Shown here piece after piece: positions 6,923-15,057 of a stretch of DNA of 25,609 nucleotides. A model generated the notes under the pieces. It ran no database searches. It saw only the letters and a program-made list of their open reading frames with translations, and was not told where the DNA came from. The translations under genes were made by a program, and so were the position numbers. Position 1 is the first letter of the stretch. Every line of letters starts with the position of its first letter. The DNA is from Pseudopedobacter sp036379295 (GTDB taxonomy: Bacteria; Bacteroidota; Bacteroidia; Sphingobacteriales; Sphingobacteriaceae). The stretch lies in NCBI GenBank assembly GCA_036379295.1, contig DASVGY010000074.1, positions 1-25,609 on the forward strand. The letters run 5' to 3'.

Positions 6923-8266
6923 ATGAATAAGACACTTAGAAATGTATTGATAGCAGCCGCAGTTTTGGTGGTGATTGCAGTCGTCGCAAATAAAATGGGT
7001 TGGATTGGTAAAGGTAAAACCACCCAAGTTGCGGTAACTAAAGTCGAGCAAAAAAATATTGTAGAAACGGTTTCTGCGAGTGGTAAAATACAGCCAGAGG
7101 TAGAAGTGAAGTTAAGCCCAGAAGTATCTGGCGAAATTGTAGAACTGAACGTTAAAGAAGGCGACGTGGTTAAAAAAGGGCAATTGCTCTGTAAAATAAA
7201 GCCAGATATTTTAGTTTCGGGTTATGAGCGCACTGTTGCTTCTTACAATGCGCAAAAAGCATCGGTTGCCAGTAGCCAACAGCAGCTACTACAATCAGAA
7301 GCTAATTTTAAAAATGTGGAAGCTAAATACAAACGCACCGAAAAACTTTATAAAGATAAGGTAGTTTCTGCTGCCGAGTTTGATGCTGCCAGAGCCGAGT
7401 ATCTATCTGCGAAAGCTAGCCTTGAGGCTGCCCGCCAGAGCGTAGTAGGCGCAAAATTTGGCTTAGAGCAATCCGGAGCAGCCGTTAAAGAAGCTGGTGA
7501 TAATTTGGCCCGTACCAACATTTATGCTCCGGTTGATGGTGTAGTTTCTAAACTTTCTGTTGAAAAAGGCGAACGTGTGGTAGGTACTGCACAAATGAGC
7601 GGTACCGAAATTATGACGATTGCCAATTTAAACAGCATGGAAGTAAATGTGGATGTTAATGAAAACGACATCAACCGTTTAAGCCTAGGCGATACGGCCT
7701 TAATTGAAGTTGATGCTTATTTGGATAAAAAGTTTAAAGGTACGGTAACAGAAATTGCAAGTTCTGCTAATGTGGTTGGTACCGGTACCGATGAAGTAAC
7801 CAACTTTAAAGTGAAGGTTAGGATTTTGCCCGAGTCGTACGCCAATTTGAATAATAAAGGGCAAACTAATTCTCCGTTTAAACCAGGGTTATCGGCTACG
7901 GTAGATATCCAAACAGAGCAAAAAGCCGGACTGGTGGTACCAATACAGTCTGTTACCGTACGCGAGGAGGAAAATGCAGGTGATAAAAAAGCAAAAAAGG
8001 CGAAAGAAGACGATACAAAAGCAGAAAAGAAAGAAAAAGCAAAAGCTAAGGAATACGTTTTTGTGGTAGAAAACGGTAAGGTTAAACAAGTAGAAGTTAA
8101 AACAGGTATTCAAGATGATAGAAATATTTTAATTCTATCGGGGCTTAAAGCTGGCCAACAAGTGGTTAGTGCCCCTTATGCGGCTATTTCAAAAGATTTA
8201 AAAGATAAAATGGAGGTGGAAGTGGTGGATAAAAGTAAACTTTTTAGCGGGGACAAAAAGGATTAA
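6923..8266 (+). CDS. Periplasmic adaptor (membrane fusion protein, HlyD/MacA type)
   Basis: A 447-residue adaptor anchored in the inner membrane by residues 7-24. A lipoyl-like half (VSASGKIQPEVEVKLSPEVSG, about 50-70, then VKEGDVVKKGQLL) precedes an alpha-hairpin coiled coil (about 98-195), the second lipoyl half (YAPVDGVVSKLSVEKGERV, 201-219) and beta-barrel and membrane-proximal domains. Such adaptors bridge an inner-membrane pump and a TolC channel, and the TolC gene lies just upstream in the same operon. Residues about 347-377 form a Lys/Glu/Ala-rich low-complexity insertion in the membrane-proximal domain. The operon ends here with a terminator, so an ABC or RND partner must be encoded elsewhere. 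Confidence 0.92.
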   Translation: MNKTLRNVLIAAAVLVVIAVVANKMGWIGKGKTTQVAVTKVEQKNIVETVSASGKIQPEVEVKLSPEVSGEIVELNVKEGDVVKKGQLLCKIKPDILVSGYERTVASYNAQKASVASSQQQLLQSEANFKNVEAKYKRTEKLYKDKVVSAAEFDAARAEYLSAKASLEAARQSVVGAKFGLEQSGAAVKEAGDNLARTNIYAPVDGVVSKLSVEKGERVVGTAQMSGTEIMTIANLNSMEVNVDVNENDINRLSLGDTALIEVDAYLDKKFKGTVTEIASSANVVGTGTDEVTNFKVKVRILPESYANLNNKGQTNSPFKPGLSATVDIQTEQKAGLVVPIQSVTVREEENAGDKKAKKAKEDDTKAEKKEKAKAKEYVFVVENGKVKQVEVKTGIQDDRNILILSGLKAGQQVVSAPYAAISKDLKDKMEVEVVDKSKLFSGDKKD

Positions 8267-8284
8267 AAAAATCTTGTCTTTTAT

Positions 8285-8330
8285 AACAAAGCCCAACGTA
8301 TATTTCGCTGGGCTTTGTTTGTTGTTTTAT
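8285..8330 (+). terminator. Terminator between the efflux operon and the VIT1-like gene
   Basis: AACAAAGCCCA at 8285-8295 pairs perfectly with TGGGCTTTGTT at 8309-8319 (11 bp, 13-base loop), followed by a T-rich stretch. It lies between two convergent genes and could act in both directions, although the T-rich side favours the plus strand. Confidence 0.85.
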
Positions 8331-8334
8331 GATT

Positions 8335-9018
8335 TTAGGAAATCAACCTTGCTACCAAAAAAGCAGCGCCGGCGGCAAGCGCACCAATTAATACGGTTTT
8401 AAAAGCGCCCTCTAAAGGTTTTGTGCCGGTAAGGTTGGTTTTTACATACCCAAAAACAAAAAGAGACAAAATAGTGATTGCTGCCGAAAATTGCAGGCCG
8501 GATTCTGGATTATCGGTGAAAAAATAGGCCAGCAGTGGTATAAAGCCACCAATAACATAAGAAAGACCAATATTAAAGGCACTTTGCTTTGCCCGTTTTG
8601 GTTCAGGTTTTTCCATCCCTAGCTCAAAACGCATCATAAAATCTACCCAGTTTTTTTTGTTTTGGCTAAGCTCATCGGCAATTTTAACCTGCAGTTGCTG
8701 GCTTATTCCATAGTCGGCAAAAACCTCCATCACTTCTTTTTTCTCTTGTTCGGGTATGCGCTCAACCTCTTCATATTCCCGGGCTAATTCGGTTTGGTAA
8801 TGTTCACTTTCTGTTTTCGCCGATAAATAGCCGCCTAGCCCCATAGCGATAGCGCCAGCAACTATTTCCGCAATTCCGGCGGTGATAATTAGACCGTTGG
8901 TGTGCACAACACCGCTTAAACCTGCGGTTAATGCAAACGGAACTGTTAAACCGTCCGTCATGCCAATAATTACGTCTCTTACGGTTGCAGAAGAGGTAAA
9001 GTGCTTTTCGTGATGCAT
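8335..9018 (-). CDS. VIT1/CCC1-family iron or manganese transporter
   Basis: A 227-residue membrane protein of the VIT (DUF125) family, which moves Fe2+ or Mn2+ across membranes. TM1 contains the family signature VRDVIIGMTDGLTVPFAL (13-30), and TM2 runs over AGIAEIVAGAIAMGLGGYLSA (47-67). The cytosolic metal-binding segment has Glu residues at about 71-95 and the Met-Met-x-x-Glu pattern at 128-132 known from plant VIT1. Three further TM segments follow (about 148-166, 175-191 and 205-226). The protein begins MHHEKH, which might add metal ligands. In bacteria such proteins probably export or store excess iron; direction and metal are inferred. It is monocistronic, convergent with the efflux operon and divergent from mscS. 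Confidence 0.9.
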   Translation of the reverse strand: MHHEKHFTSSATVRDVIIGMTDGLTVPFALTAGLSGVVHTNGLIITAGIAEIVAGAIAMGLGGYLSAKTESEHYQTELAREYEEVERIPEQEKKEVMEVFADYGISQQLQVKIADELSQNKKNWVDFMMRFELGMEKPEPKRAKQSAFNIGLSYVIGGFIPLLAYFFTDNPESGLQFSAAITILSLFVFGYVKTNLTGTKPLEGAFKTVLIGALAAGAAFLVARLIS

Positions 9019-9140
9019 ATAAACAAAGCTGAGTATTTTTAAAATTAAAACAAATAGTTCGTTGTTATCCAGAAACGGAATAATTAAATGATTGATTATT
9101 TGGGAAGTTTAGTGCTTGTTGCTTATTAAAACCCCAATAG

Positions 9141-9217
9141 CCGCGTTAACGATGGAAGCGGCATCCTTTATGGCTTTTTGGCCATAAAGATATAGCGTAC
9201 AGCGTGTTAAAACGCCC
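9141..9217 (+). ncRNA. Candidate structured RNA element upstream of the MscS gene
   Basis: A perfect 9-bp hairpin (9166-9174 with 9181-9189, loop TTTTTG) is enclosed by an outer helix (9143-9150 with 9206-9215, two-base bulge). Between the helices lie two single-stranded segments, GATGGAAGCGGCAT and TATAGCGTACAGC. Nested helices around purine-rich internal-loop sequence look like a conserved RNA, not a terminator, since no T-run follows. From memory I associate very similar internal-loop sequences (GAAGxGGxATCC ... GATATAGCGGATAGC) with intergenic regions of many Bacteroidota, but I cannot verify this here and do not know a family name. Strand is assumed from that recollection. Confidence 0.4.
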
Positions 9218-9297
9218 AAAAATTTGTTGATAGTTGCTTGATAAATGCCTGATTAATTATTGGATGCTTTGCTTATATTTAGTTTTTAAACAATGAT

Positions 9298-11187
9298 ATG
9301 TATCAAATTCTAAAATATCTTCTTCTCATTACTTGTCTTTTAAGCGTTAAAACTTCGTTTGGGCAAAACAAAACTGCCAAAATATCAAAAGCAGATTCGT
9401 TGGGGAACGATTCTTTACAGCTTACGGAAGGGATTTTGATTCGGCAACAACAGCAAAGCCGGCTAGATTCTTTACTTAAAGTGCAGTTACAGCAAGAGCT
9501 AAAAACGGTGGTGGGCAACCAGCAAAAAGCGGAAGAGTTACAAGCCAAACTGGCGGCAATTGACAAAGCAGATTCGGTGCGGCGCCTGCAACAAAAGAAA
9601 AAAATTGAACAGTTAAAGAAAAGTACCAAAGGTTTTCCGGTTACGTTTTTGAACGATACTTTATTTAACGTATATGTAAGGGTGGGTTCTTTTAAAGCTA
9701 GCGATAGGGCCGAGTCTATTTCTAAAAAAATTGAAAGTCTTTACCAGGACCCTTTTTTTAAAGCCGATTCTTTAACGGTGCAACAAAATGAGGATAGCTA
9801 CGATATTACCTATAACAAAGAAATGGTAATTATGGCCGTGAGTGATTTAGATGCACTTTGGTTTAATAAAACAGCTGTTGAGCTTTCTAAAGAATACCTG
9901 CAAAACATTAAAAACCAGGTTGTTTTAAAAAAGAGGGAAAATAGCGTTGTTAACTGGGTTAAAAAAATTGCTATTGCATTAGCGGTTCTTTTGGGTTTAA
10001 TTGTTTTAATACGCCTGATTAACAAGTTTTTTAAAAAAGGCGAACATTTTTTTGAGGTTAAAAATCAACAGCTATTTGATTATTTAAGCGCCAGAAAAAT
10101 AAAGGTTTTTACGCCAGAACAAATTAAAACATTGATTTTGAAGGCGTACAATGTTGTGCGCATTTTGGTGATAATTTTGTTGATTTACCTTTCTTTGCCC
10201 TTACTGTTTAGTATTTTTCCGCAAACCAAAAATTTAACGGGGCAGCTAATTCAATGGATTTTAACGCCAATAATATCATCTTTAGATGCTATCGTAAAGT
10301 TTTTGCCTAACCTTATTACCATTATTGTTATCTATTTTATTTTTAGATATGCTATTAAGGCGCTACGTTATTTTGTGGTGGAAATTAGTGTTGGCAACAT
10401 TCAGCTTTCGGGTTTTCATAAAGATTGGGCAAAACCTACTTTCAATATTTTAAAATTTGTGTTGTACGCCTTTATGTTGGTGATTATCTGGCCTTATTTA
10501 CCGGGTTCAGATTCTGCTGCTTTCCAAGGCGTTTCGGTTTTTTTGGGAATCTTAATTTCTTTAGGGTCTTCAAGTGCCATTACCAATATGGTGGCGGGTT
10601 TGGTAATTACTTATATGAGGCCGTTTAAAATTGGAGACAGGGTTAAAATAGGTGAACACGTGGGAGATGTGGTTGAAAAAACCATGTTGGTTACGCGGAT
10701 TAAAACCATAAAAAACGAAGATATTACAGTTCCAAATTCGGCGGTGCTTTCTGGCAGTACCATTAATTACAGCGCAAATTGCTATGCAGAGGATTCGCCC
10801 GGATTAATTGTACACACCACCATTACCATTGGTTACGATGTACCTTGGAAACTACTGCATGAAGTATTGATTAAAGCAGCTTTAAAAACTGACTTTATAA
10901 TGCCTAAACCACGTCCTTTTGTACTGCAAACCAGTTTAGAAGATTTTTACGTTGCTTATCAAATTAACGCCTACACCAAAGAGGGAAATAAGCAGGCGCT
11001 CATTTACTCTAGCTTTCATCAAAATATTCAGGATGCTTGCAACGAAGCAGGAATTGAAATTATGTCGCCACATTACAGGGCCGCCCGCGACGGAAGTACA
11101 ACTACCATCCCCGAAACGTATTTACCGGCAAATTACCAAGCGCCACCCTTTACCGTGAAAATGCAAAAAGGAGACGAAAAGCAGTAG
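9298..11187 (+). CDS. Large mechanosensitive channel of the MscS family
   Basis: A 629-residue channel that should open under membrane tension to release solutes during hypo-osmotic shock. Residues 1-22 are a signal peptide (ends SFGQN). A periplasmic, partly coiled-coil Gln/Lys-rich domain follows to about 215. Transmembrane segments lie near 222-241, 286-306, 332-355 and 383-401. The MscS pore helix and beta domain begin at about 410: GILISLGSSSAITNMVAGLV (417-436), MRPFKIGDRVKIG (440-452), VTRIKTIKNEDITVPNS (465-481). The extra N-terminal domain and TMs make it one of the long MscS forms. A small gene starts 33 bp downstream on the same strand and is likely co-transcribed. The ATG at 9298 is supported by the signal peptide. 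Confidence 0.93.
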   Translation: MYQILKYLLLITCLLSVKTSFGQNKTAKISKADSLGNDSLQLTEGILIRQQQQSRLDSLLKVQLQQELKTVVGNQQKAEELQAKLAAIDKADSVRRLQQKKKIEQLKKSTKGFPVTFLNDTLFNVYVRVGSFKASDRAESISKKIESLYQDPFFKADSLTVQQNEDSYDITYNKEMVIMAVSDLDALWFNKTAVELSKEYLQNIKNQVVLKKRENSVVNWVKKIAIALAVLLGLIVLIRLINKFFKKGEHFFEVKNQQLFDYLSARKIKVFTPEQIKTLILKAYNVVRILVIILLIYLSLPLLFSIFPQTKNLTGQLIQWILTPIISSLDAIVKFLPNLITIIVIYFIFRYAIKALRYFVVEISVGNIQLSGFHKDWAKPTFNILKFVLYAFMLVIIWPYLPGSDSAAFQGVSVFLGILISLGSSSAITNMVAGLVITYMRPFKIGDRVKIGEHVGDVVEKTMLVTRIKTIKNEDITVPNSAVLSGSTINYSANCYAEDSPGLIVHTTITIGYDVPWKLLHEVLIKAALKTDFIMPKPRPFVLQTSLEDFYVAYQINAYTKEGNKQALIYSSFHQNIQDACNEAGIEIMSPHYRAARDGSTTTIPETYLPANYQAPPFTVKMQKGDEKQ

Positions 11188-11220
11188 CGGTTCGATTTTT
11201 GCCCTGATAAAATAAAAAAG

Positions 11221-11727
11221 ATGGAAACAGAAAAGAAAAAAATAGATTACCGATGGATTATTATTTTGGTTTTATTGGTGATGGGAGTTGGTGTTTACTT
11301 TTTTAAGGATTACCAATTGAATCACTTGAAAAAGGATTTAAGTGCGCAAGCAGATACGGCTTTGCTTAATCAAAATAATGCCATGCTTAAAATGAGCGCT
11401 AAGCCTTTGGTTTGGGCGGTTAGAAGCGAAATGCTACGCAACAACTTGGATGAAATTAACGTGTTTAACACTGATTTGGTGAAAGAGAAAAATGTAATGG
11501 AAGTTACGCTGTTAAATGCCGTGGGTAAAATCATCAATTCAACTGATAAAAAGTTAGAGGGTACAATGGCGCAAGAACCCTACTTAAATTATTTAAAAAC
11601 AGATAGCGTTAAGGTTTTTGCTTTGACCGATTCGACCTCGAGATTGGTTGCCCCGGTTATGGGTTACCAGAGTAAATTAGGGGTGTTGATTTTGAATTAC
11701 CGGTTGGCTAAGTTCAATCCGGAATAA
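11221..11727 (+). CDS. Small membrane-anchored protein with a Cache-like periplasmic domain
   Basis: A 168-residue protein that I cannot assign to a named family. One TM segment at 11-27 after a positively charged start suggests an inner-membrane anchor with the rest in the periplasm. Helices at about 32-90 lead into a mixed alpha/beta part. VMEVTLLNAVGKIINST (92-108) and RLVAPVMGYQSKLGVLILNY (141-160) resemble the central strands of single Cache sensor domains (the 'data of G-x-I-x-S' pattern), but this is inference. There is no kinase, HAMP or other output domain. It lies 33 bp after the MscS gene, probably in one operon, and its stop is 6 bp from that of convergent folC. Confidence 0.75.
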   Translation: METEKKKIDYRWIIILVLLVMGVGVYFFKDYQLNHLKKDLSAQADTALLNQNNAMLKMSAKPLVWAVRSEMLRNNLDEINVFNTDLVKEKNVMEVTLLNAVGKIINSTDKKLEGTMAQEPYLNYLKTDSVKVFALTDSTSRLVAPVMGYQSKLGVLILNYRLAKFNPE

Positions 11728-11735
11728 ACCGGATT
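11716..11735. terminator. Hairpin overlapping the stop codons of two convergent genes
   Basis: AATCCGG at 11716-11722 pairs perfectly with CCGGATT at 11729-11735 around the loop AATAAA. The stem-loop includes the TAA of the sensor-like gene (11725-11727) and two bases of the folC stop (11734-11736). No long T-run follows on either strand, so its strength as a terminator is uncertain. Confidence 0.5.
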
Positions 11736-13014
11736 AAACAACTTCTGCCACCACAAAAGTACTGCCGCCTACAAAAACCAAATCGTTTTTTCCAGCATCT
11801 ATTTTAGCCTTAAAAAGAGCAGATTGAACGCTTGGAAACGCTTCGCCCGCTAAACCGAACGTAGCAGCTTCGGCCCGTAACTCGCTAGCATCTTTTGCTC
11901 GCTCAAGCTTAGGCGAGCAAAAATAGTAAGTAGCATTTTTGGGCAGTAATGATAATAATTTAGAAATTTCTTTGTCCTTCACCATTCCAATGACCATTCG
12001 TAACTGCTGGTGCGGCGTTAAAGAAATATTATAAAGCACTTCCTTAACACCGTCCTCGTTATGCCCGGTGTCGCAAATGACTAACGGGTTTTGCTGCAAG
12101 GTTTGCCAGCGGCCCATTAATCCTGTAAGCTCTTTTACTTGGCTTAAACCAACTATCACATCATCATCAGTAATCTGAAAGCCATTATCATTTAATTCTA
12201 GTACGGCGGATAAAACGGCTTTTACATTCTTAATCTGGTAGGTGCCGGTTAAATCGAGTTTTAAATCAAAGGATTTTTCTTTTCCGTGGATGGTGATTTT
12301 ACGTTTTCCATTCATGATTTGGCTTTCATCATAGCACCACTCGTTGCTGGCAAATTTTAGTGGAGAATTGCATTCAGCAGCTTTACGTTCAAAAACCGAA
12401 GCGATTTCTTGCTGATATTCTCCAACAATTACCGATGTATCAGGTTTGATGATTCCAGCTTTTTCTCCAGCAATTGCCGTTAAGGTATTTCCCAAAATGT
12501 TCATGTGGTCATAACCGATGTTGGTGATGATGGAAAGTTCTGGAGAAATCACATTGGTAGAATCTAAACGTCCACCCAAGCCAACTTCAATTACCGCGAT
12601 ATCCACTTTTTGCTTTGCAAAATATTCAAAAGCCAAAGCAACCGTGGCTTCAAAAAAAGATGGAGAAAGCGCTTCAATAAAATCTTGATTTTGCTCAACA
12701 AAGGTTGTTACCTCTGTTTCGGCAATCATTTCGCCGTTAATTTTAATTCTTTCTCTAAAATCTTTTAAATGTGGCGAGGTGTATAAACCCGTTTTGTAAC
12801 CTGCTTTCTGTAAAATAGCCGCCAACATGTGCGAAGTGGAACCTTTTCCGTTTGTACCCGCGATATGAATGGTTTTAAATCCCTTTTCAGGATGATTTAA
12901 ATGTTCGCAAAATTTAATGGTATTTTGTAAATCTGTTTTATATGCAGCGGCACCAATTCGCGTAAACATTGGTAGTTTAGCGTACAGGTAATCGAGGGTT
13001 TGTTCGTAAGTCAT
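11734..13014 (-). CDS. folC: Folylpolyglutamate synthase / dihydrofolate synthase
   Basis: A cytosolic Mur-ligase-fold enzyme of 426 residues that adds glutamate to dihydropteroate and/or to folates using ATP. The P-loop is GTNGKGST (53-60). Typical FolC segments follow: YTSPHLKDFRERI (78-90), VIEVGLGGRLDSTNV (141-155), ITNIGYDHMNILG (163-175) and EKAGIIK (184-190). The C-terminal domain carries CDTGHNEDG (314-322), where many FolC proteins have DGAHN. It lies on the same strand as the exbBD-tonB genes, 119 bp downstream of the transducer gene. That gap contains an imperfect direct repeat and is wide enough for a separate promoter. Confidence 0.95.
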   Translation of the reverse strand: MTYEQTLDYLYAKLPMFTRIGAAAYKTDLQNTIKFCEHLNHPEKGFKTIHIAGTNGKGSTSHMLAAILQKAGYKTGLYTSPHLKDFRERIKINGEMIAETEVTTFVEQNQDFIEALSPSFFEATVALAFEYFAKQKVDIAVIEVGLGGRLDSTNVISPELSIITNIGYDHMNILGNTLTAIAGEKAGIIKPDTSVIVGEYQQEIASVFERKAAECNSPLKFASNEWCYDESQIMNGKRKITIHGKEKSFDLKLDLTGTYQIKNVKAVLSAVLELNDNGFQITDDDVIVGLSQVKELTGLMGRWQTLQQNPLVICDTGHNEDGVKEVLYNISLTPHQQLRMVIGMVKDKEISKLLSLLPKNATYYFCSPKLERAKDASELRAEAATFGLAGEAFPSVQSALFKAKIDAGKNDLVFVGGSTFVVAEVV

Positions 13015-13031
13015 TTTTGGCTAATGAATGA

Positions 13032-13069
13032 ATTTTGAATGATTGAGGGGTGGGATTTTGAATGAGTGA
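13032..13069. repeat. 15-bp imperfect direct repeat upstream of folC
   Basis: ATTTTGAATGATTGA (13032-13046) and ATTTTGAATGAGTGA (13055-13069) match at 14 of 15 positions and lie 23 bp apart. On the minus strand the sequence reads as CATTCA/ATTCACT-like words, close to the heptamers seen near pyrD and in the deacetylase gene. Confidence 0.55.
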
Positions 13070-13133
13070 ATATCCCTAATTTTTGGATAATTTATGCCAT
13101 TGTAAATCAGTCTATAGATCTGCAACTCAAATC

Positions 13134-13964
13134 TTACTTCACTTTAAAATTAAAGACAATCGTCCCCACTTGTGTATCGGGTGCAGATTCCAAGGTGTTA
13201 AACCTAGAACCTAAAGCAGCATTTTCGCATTTTTCCCAAAGTGTTGGGTCGGTTAAAGTTGTTCCACGACCGCCGGCGATTGCCTTGGTAACAATCCCGT
13301 TTTTATCAACCCTAATCTCTACCACCACCTTTCCAGATTTTTGGCCATCATCTTTAATTACGGGCATATTCACAAACCTTCTGCTTTTTAAAGATAAGGC
13401 AAGCCCACCGTTTCCAGATCCCGTACCGTCATAGTTATCGGCTAAGGGGTCACCTTCTGGTTTACCTTGGTTTCCGGGCGCTCCTCCTGTTCCATCGCCA
13501 GCACCAGTTCCTTTGTTTTTATTGCCCTTGTACAAAGCATTTTGATTGATTACTGGTTTAGCAGGTTTATCTTCTGTTTTTTGGGTAGGAGCGTTTTTAG
13601 TGGCGTCTTTTTTGGTGTTTAAGCTAACCGCGTCAGAATTGTCATCTGTTACAATATTGTTATCTGCATTTACTGATTGTGTATTTTGCGTTACCTCTTC
13701 GTTAGGAGTAATCTTATCTGGTGCTTTTCCGTTTGCGTTGGGGTCAATAGATGGCTCTTCCACACTCATATAATCACTGCCCATCCCTTCGTCAGACGTT
13801 CCGTAATTTACAATTATTCCACCAATACCCACCTCCTCTGGTGGTGCCGCTTTATTGATGATATAAAAAATACTCAACAACAAAAAAGCCGCCAGCAAGC
13901 CTACAGAAATGGCTATCGCTTTCGGATAATTATTATCGGGATTATTTTTTAACGAAGAAATCAT
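13134..13964 (-). CDS. TonB/TolA-like energy transducer
   Basis: A 276-residue protein with a short cytosolic N-terminus, one TM anchor at about 16-37, a long disordered Asn/Asp/Thr/Lys- and Gly-rich periplasmic linker (about 45-185), and a C-terminal TonB-like domain (about 190-276) with KVVVEIRVDKNGIVTKA and a final GTIVFNFKVK strand. It should couple ExbBD proton flow to an outer-membrane or periplasmic partner. The linker is not the Pro-rich type of enterobacterial TonB; it resembles a flexible TolA-style spacer only loosely. Its start overlaps the exbD stop by four bases (ATGA), so translation is probably coupled. Being encoded with an outer-membrane barrel and a TPR protein, it may be dedicated to them and not to general receptors. 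Confidence 0.88.
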   Translation of the reverse strand: MISSLKNNPDNNYPKAIAISVGLLAAFLLLSIFYIINKAAPPEEVGIGGIIVNYGTSDEGMGSDYMSVEEPSIDPNANGKAPDKITPNEEVTQNTQSVNADNNIVTDDNSDAVSLNTKKDATKNAPTQKTEDKPAKPVINQNALYKGNKNKGTGAGDGTGGAPGNQGKPEGDPLADNYDGTGSGNGGLALSLKSRRFVNMPVIKDDGQKSGKVVVEIRVDKNGIVTKAIAGGRGTTLTDPTLWEKCENAALGSRFNTLESAPDTQVGTIVFNFKVK

Positions 13965-14359
13965 TTTTGCGGTTCGGTGGCCAGCACCAATTTAATTTTT
14001 AACTTATTAGCGATATCTGTTAGGCTCACCACATTTTGTATGGCAATGCTGTTATCGGCATATAAAATAACGGTTAAATCTGGATTTGCTTGTTGGTAAG
14101 TGGCTATTTTTTGTTCTAAACCACTAAACGGAACCTGTTCTTTTTCTACATAATATTGCAAGTCCTTAGTGATGGATACATTGATTGTTTTTTGTGGCGA
14201 CGCCTGTCCGGAACTTGACCGCGGTAGAAATAGCTTTACCACATTTGGGTTTACCACTGCAGAAGCCAACAGAAAAAACAATAGCAAAAAGAACATGATA
14301 TCGTTTAAAGCAGAAGTATGTACCTCTACATGTGGTCTTTGTCTTTTTCTTAAATTCAT
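13961..14359 (-). CDS. exbD: ExbD/TolR-family biopolymer transporter
   Basis: A 132-residue inner-membrane protein of the proton-driven ExbBD/TolQR/MotAB group. A basic N-terminus (MNLRKRQRPH) is followed by one TM helix at about 20-36 with the essential proton-carrying Asp20 in ALNDIMF, equivalent to ExbD Asp25 or TolR Asp23. The periplasmic part ends in the ExbD fold (DLTVILYADNSIAIQNVVSL). The start overlaps the exbB stop by four bases, and the stop overlaps the transducer start by four. ExbD and TolR cannot be separated from sequence alone; the operon content suggests a specialised, perhaps Tol-like, use. Confidence 0.93.
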   Translation of the reverse strand: MNLRKRQRPHVEVHTSALNDIMFFLLLFFLLASAVVNPNVVKLFLPRSSSGQASPQKTINVSITKDLQYYVEKEQVPFSGLEQKIATYQQANPDLTVILYADNSIAIQNVVSLTDIANKLKIKLVLATEPQK

Positions 14360-15054
14360 CGCCCTGGCTCTTCTAGTAAATCAATAAATTCTATAGAGTC
14401 TGTTTCTATTTTTAGCACCACCTTATCTACCATGGTTGTTAAAATATTATAGAGAATGTAAGCAATAATCCCGATGATTAAACCCGTAGCAGATGAAATC
14501 ATTTTAATGTACAACCCGCCGGAAATGGTTCCAATCTCAATCACACCTTTCACAGAAACATCGTGAAAGATGGTGATTACCCCAATAATGGTTCCAACGA
14601 AACCTAACATGGGCGCTATACCAGCAATAACCCCTAAAATGCCTAAGTTTTTTTCGAGTTTAGACACTTCTAAGCGACCGATATTTTCGATAGCGCCTTC
14701 AATATCTTTTATTGGGCGACCAATTCTTAACAATCCTTTCTGCAACATACGGCCTAAAGGCGTATTACTGCTTTTGCAAATGGCAATTGCCGAATCTAAG
14801 TTTCCGGTTTTTATACTTGAGCGCACCTGCATGGTTAATTGAGATTCGTCTCTGCTGGCTTTTCTGATGGTTAAATAGCGCTCAAAAAATATCACTAGCC
14901 CTAGTAAAGCTAAAATCCCAAGCGGAATCATTACCCAACCTCCTTTGGTTAATAAGTCAAATAAGCTTAATTCTTGATTTGGGCTAGCCTGTAACGCCGA
15001 AACGGCATTTGTTGCGGTATCTGTTAGCGGTTGTAAAGTGTCTTGTAAAAACAT
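14356..15054 (-). CDS. exbB: ExbB/TolQ/MotA-family proton channel
   Basis: A 232-residue inner-membrane protein with TM helices near 40-58, 137-162 and 185-207. The second and third carry the polar pore residues of the family: Thr155 in GFVGTIIGVI and Thr190 in SSATGLIIGI, matching ExbB Thr148 and Thr181. With ExbD it would form the proton-driven motor powering the adjacent TonB/TolA-like transducer. The gene sits 3 bp after the HU-SPOR gene and overlaps exbD, so the whole set appears co-translated. The N-terminal 35 residues are less typical and probably periplasmic. Confidence 0.94.
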   Translation of the reverse strand: MFLQDTLQPLTDTATNAVSALQASPNQELSLFDLLTKGGWVMIPLGILALLGLVIFFERYLTIRKASRDESQLTMQVRSSIKTGNLDSAIAICKSSNTPLGRMLQKGLLRIGRPIKDIEGAIENIGRLEVSKLEKNLGILGVIAGIAPMLGFVGTIIGVITIFHDVSVKGVIEIGTISGGLYIKMISSATGLIIGIIAYILYNILTTMVDKVVLKIETDSIEFIDLLEEPGR

Positions 15055-15057
15055 GGG

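Noticed and set aside
13066..13434. 122-codon plus-strand ORF antisense to the transducer gene
   Set aside because: The opposite strand encodes a clear TonB-like C-terminal domain; the plus frame has no motifs or leader.
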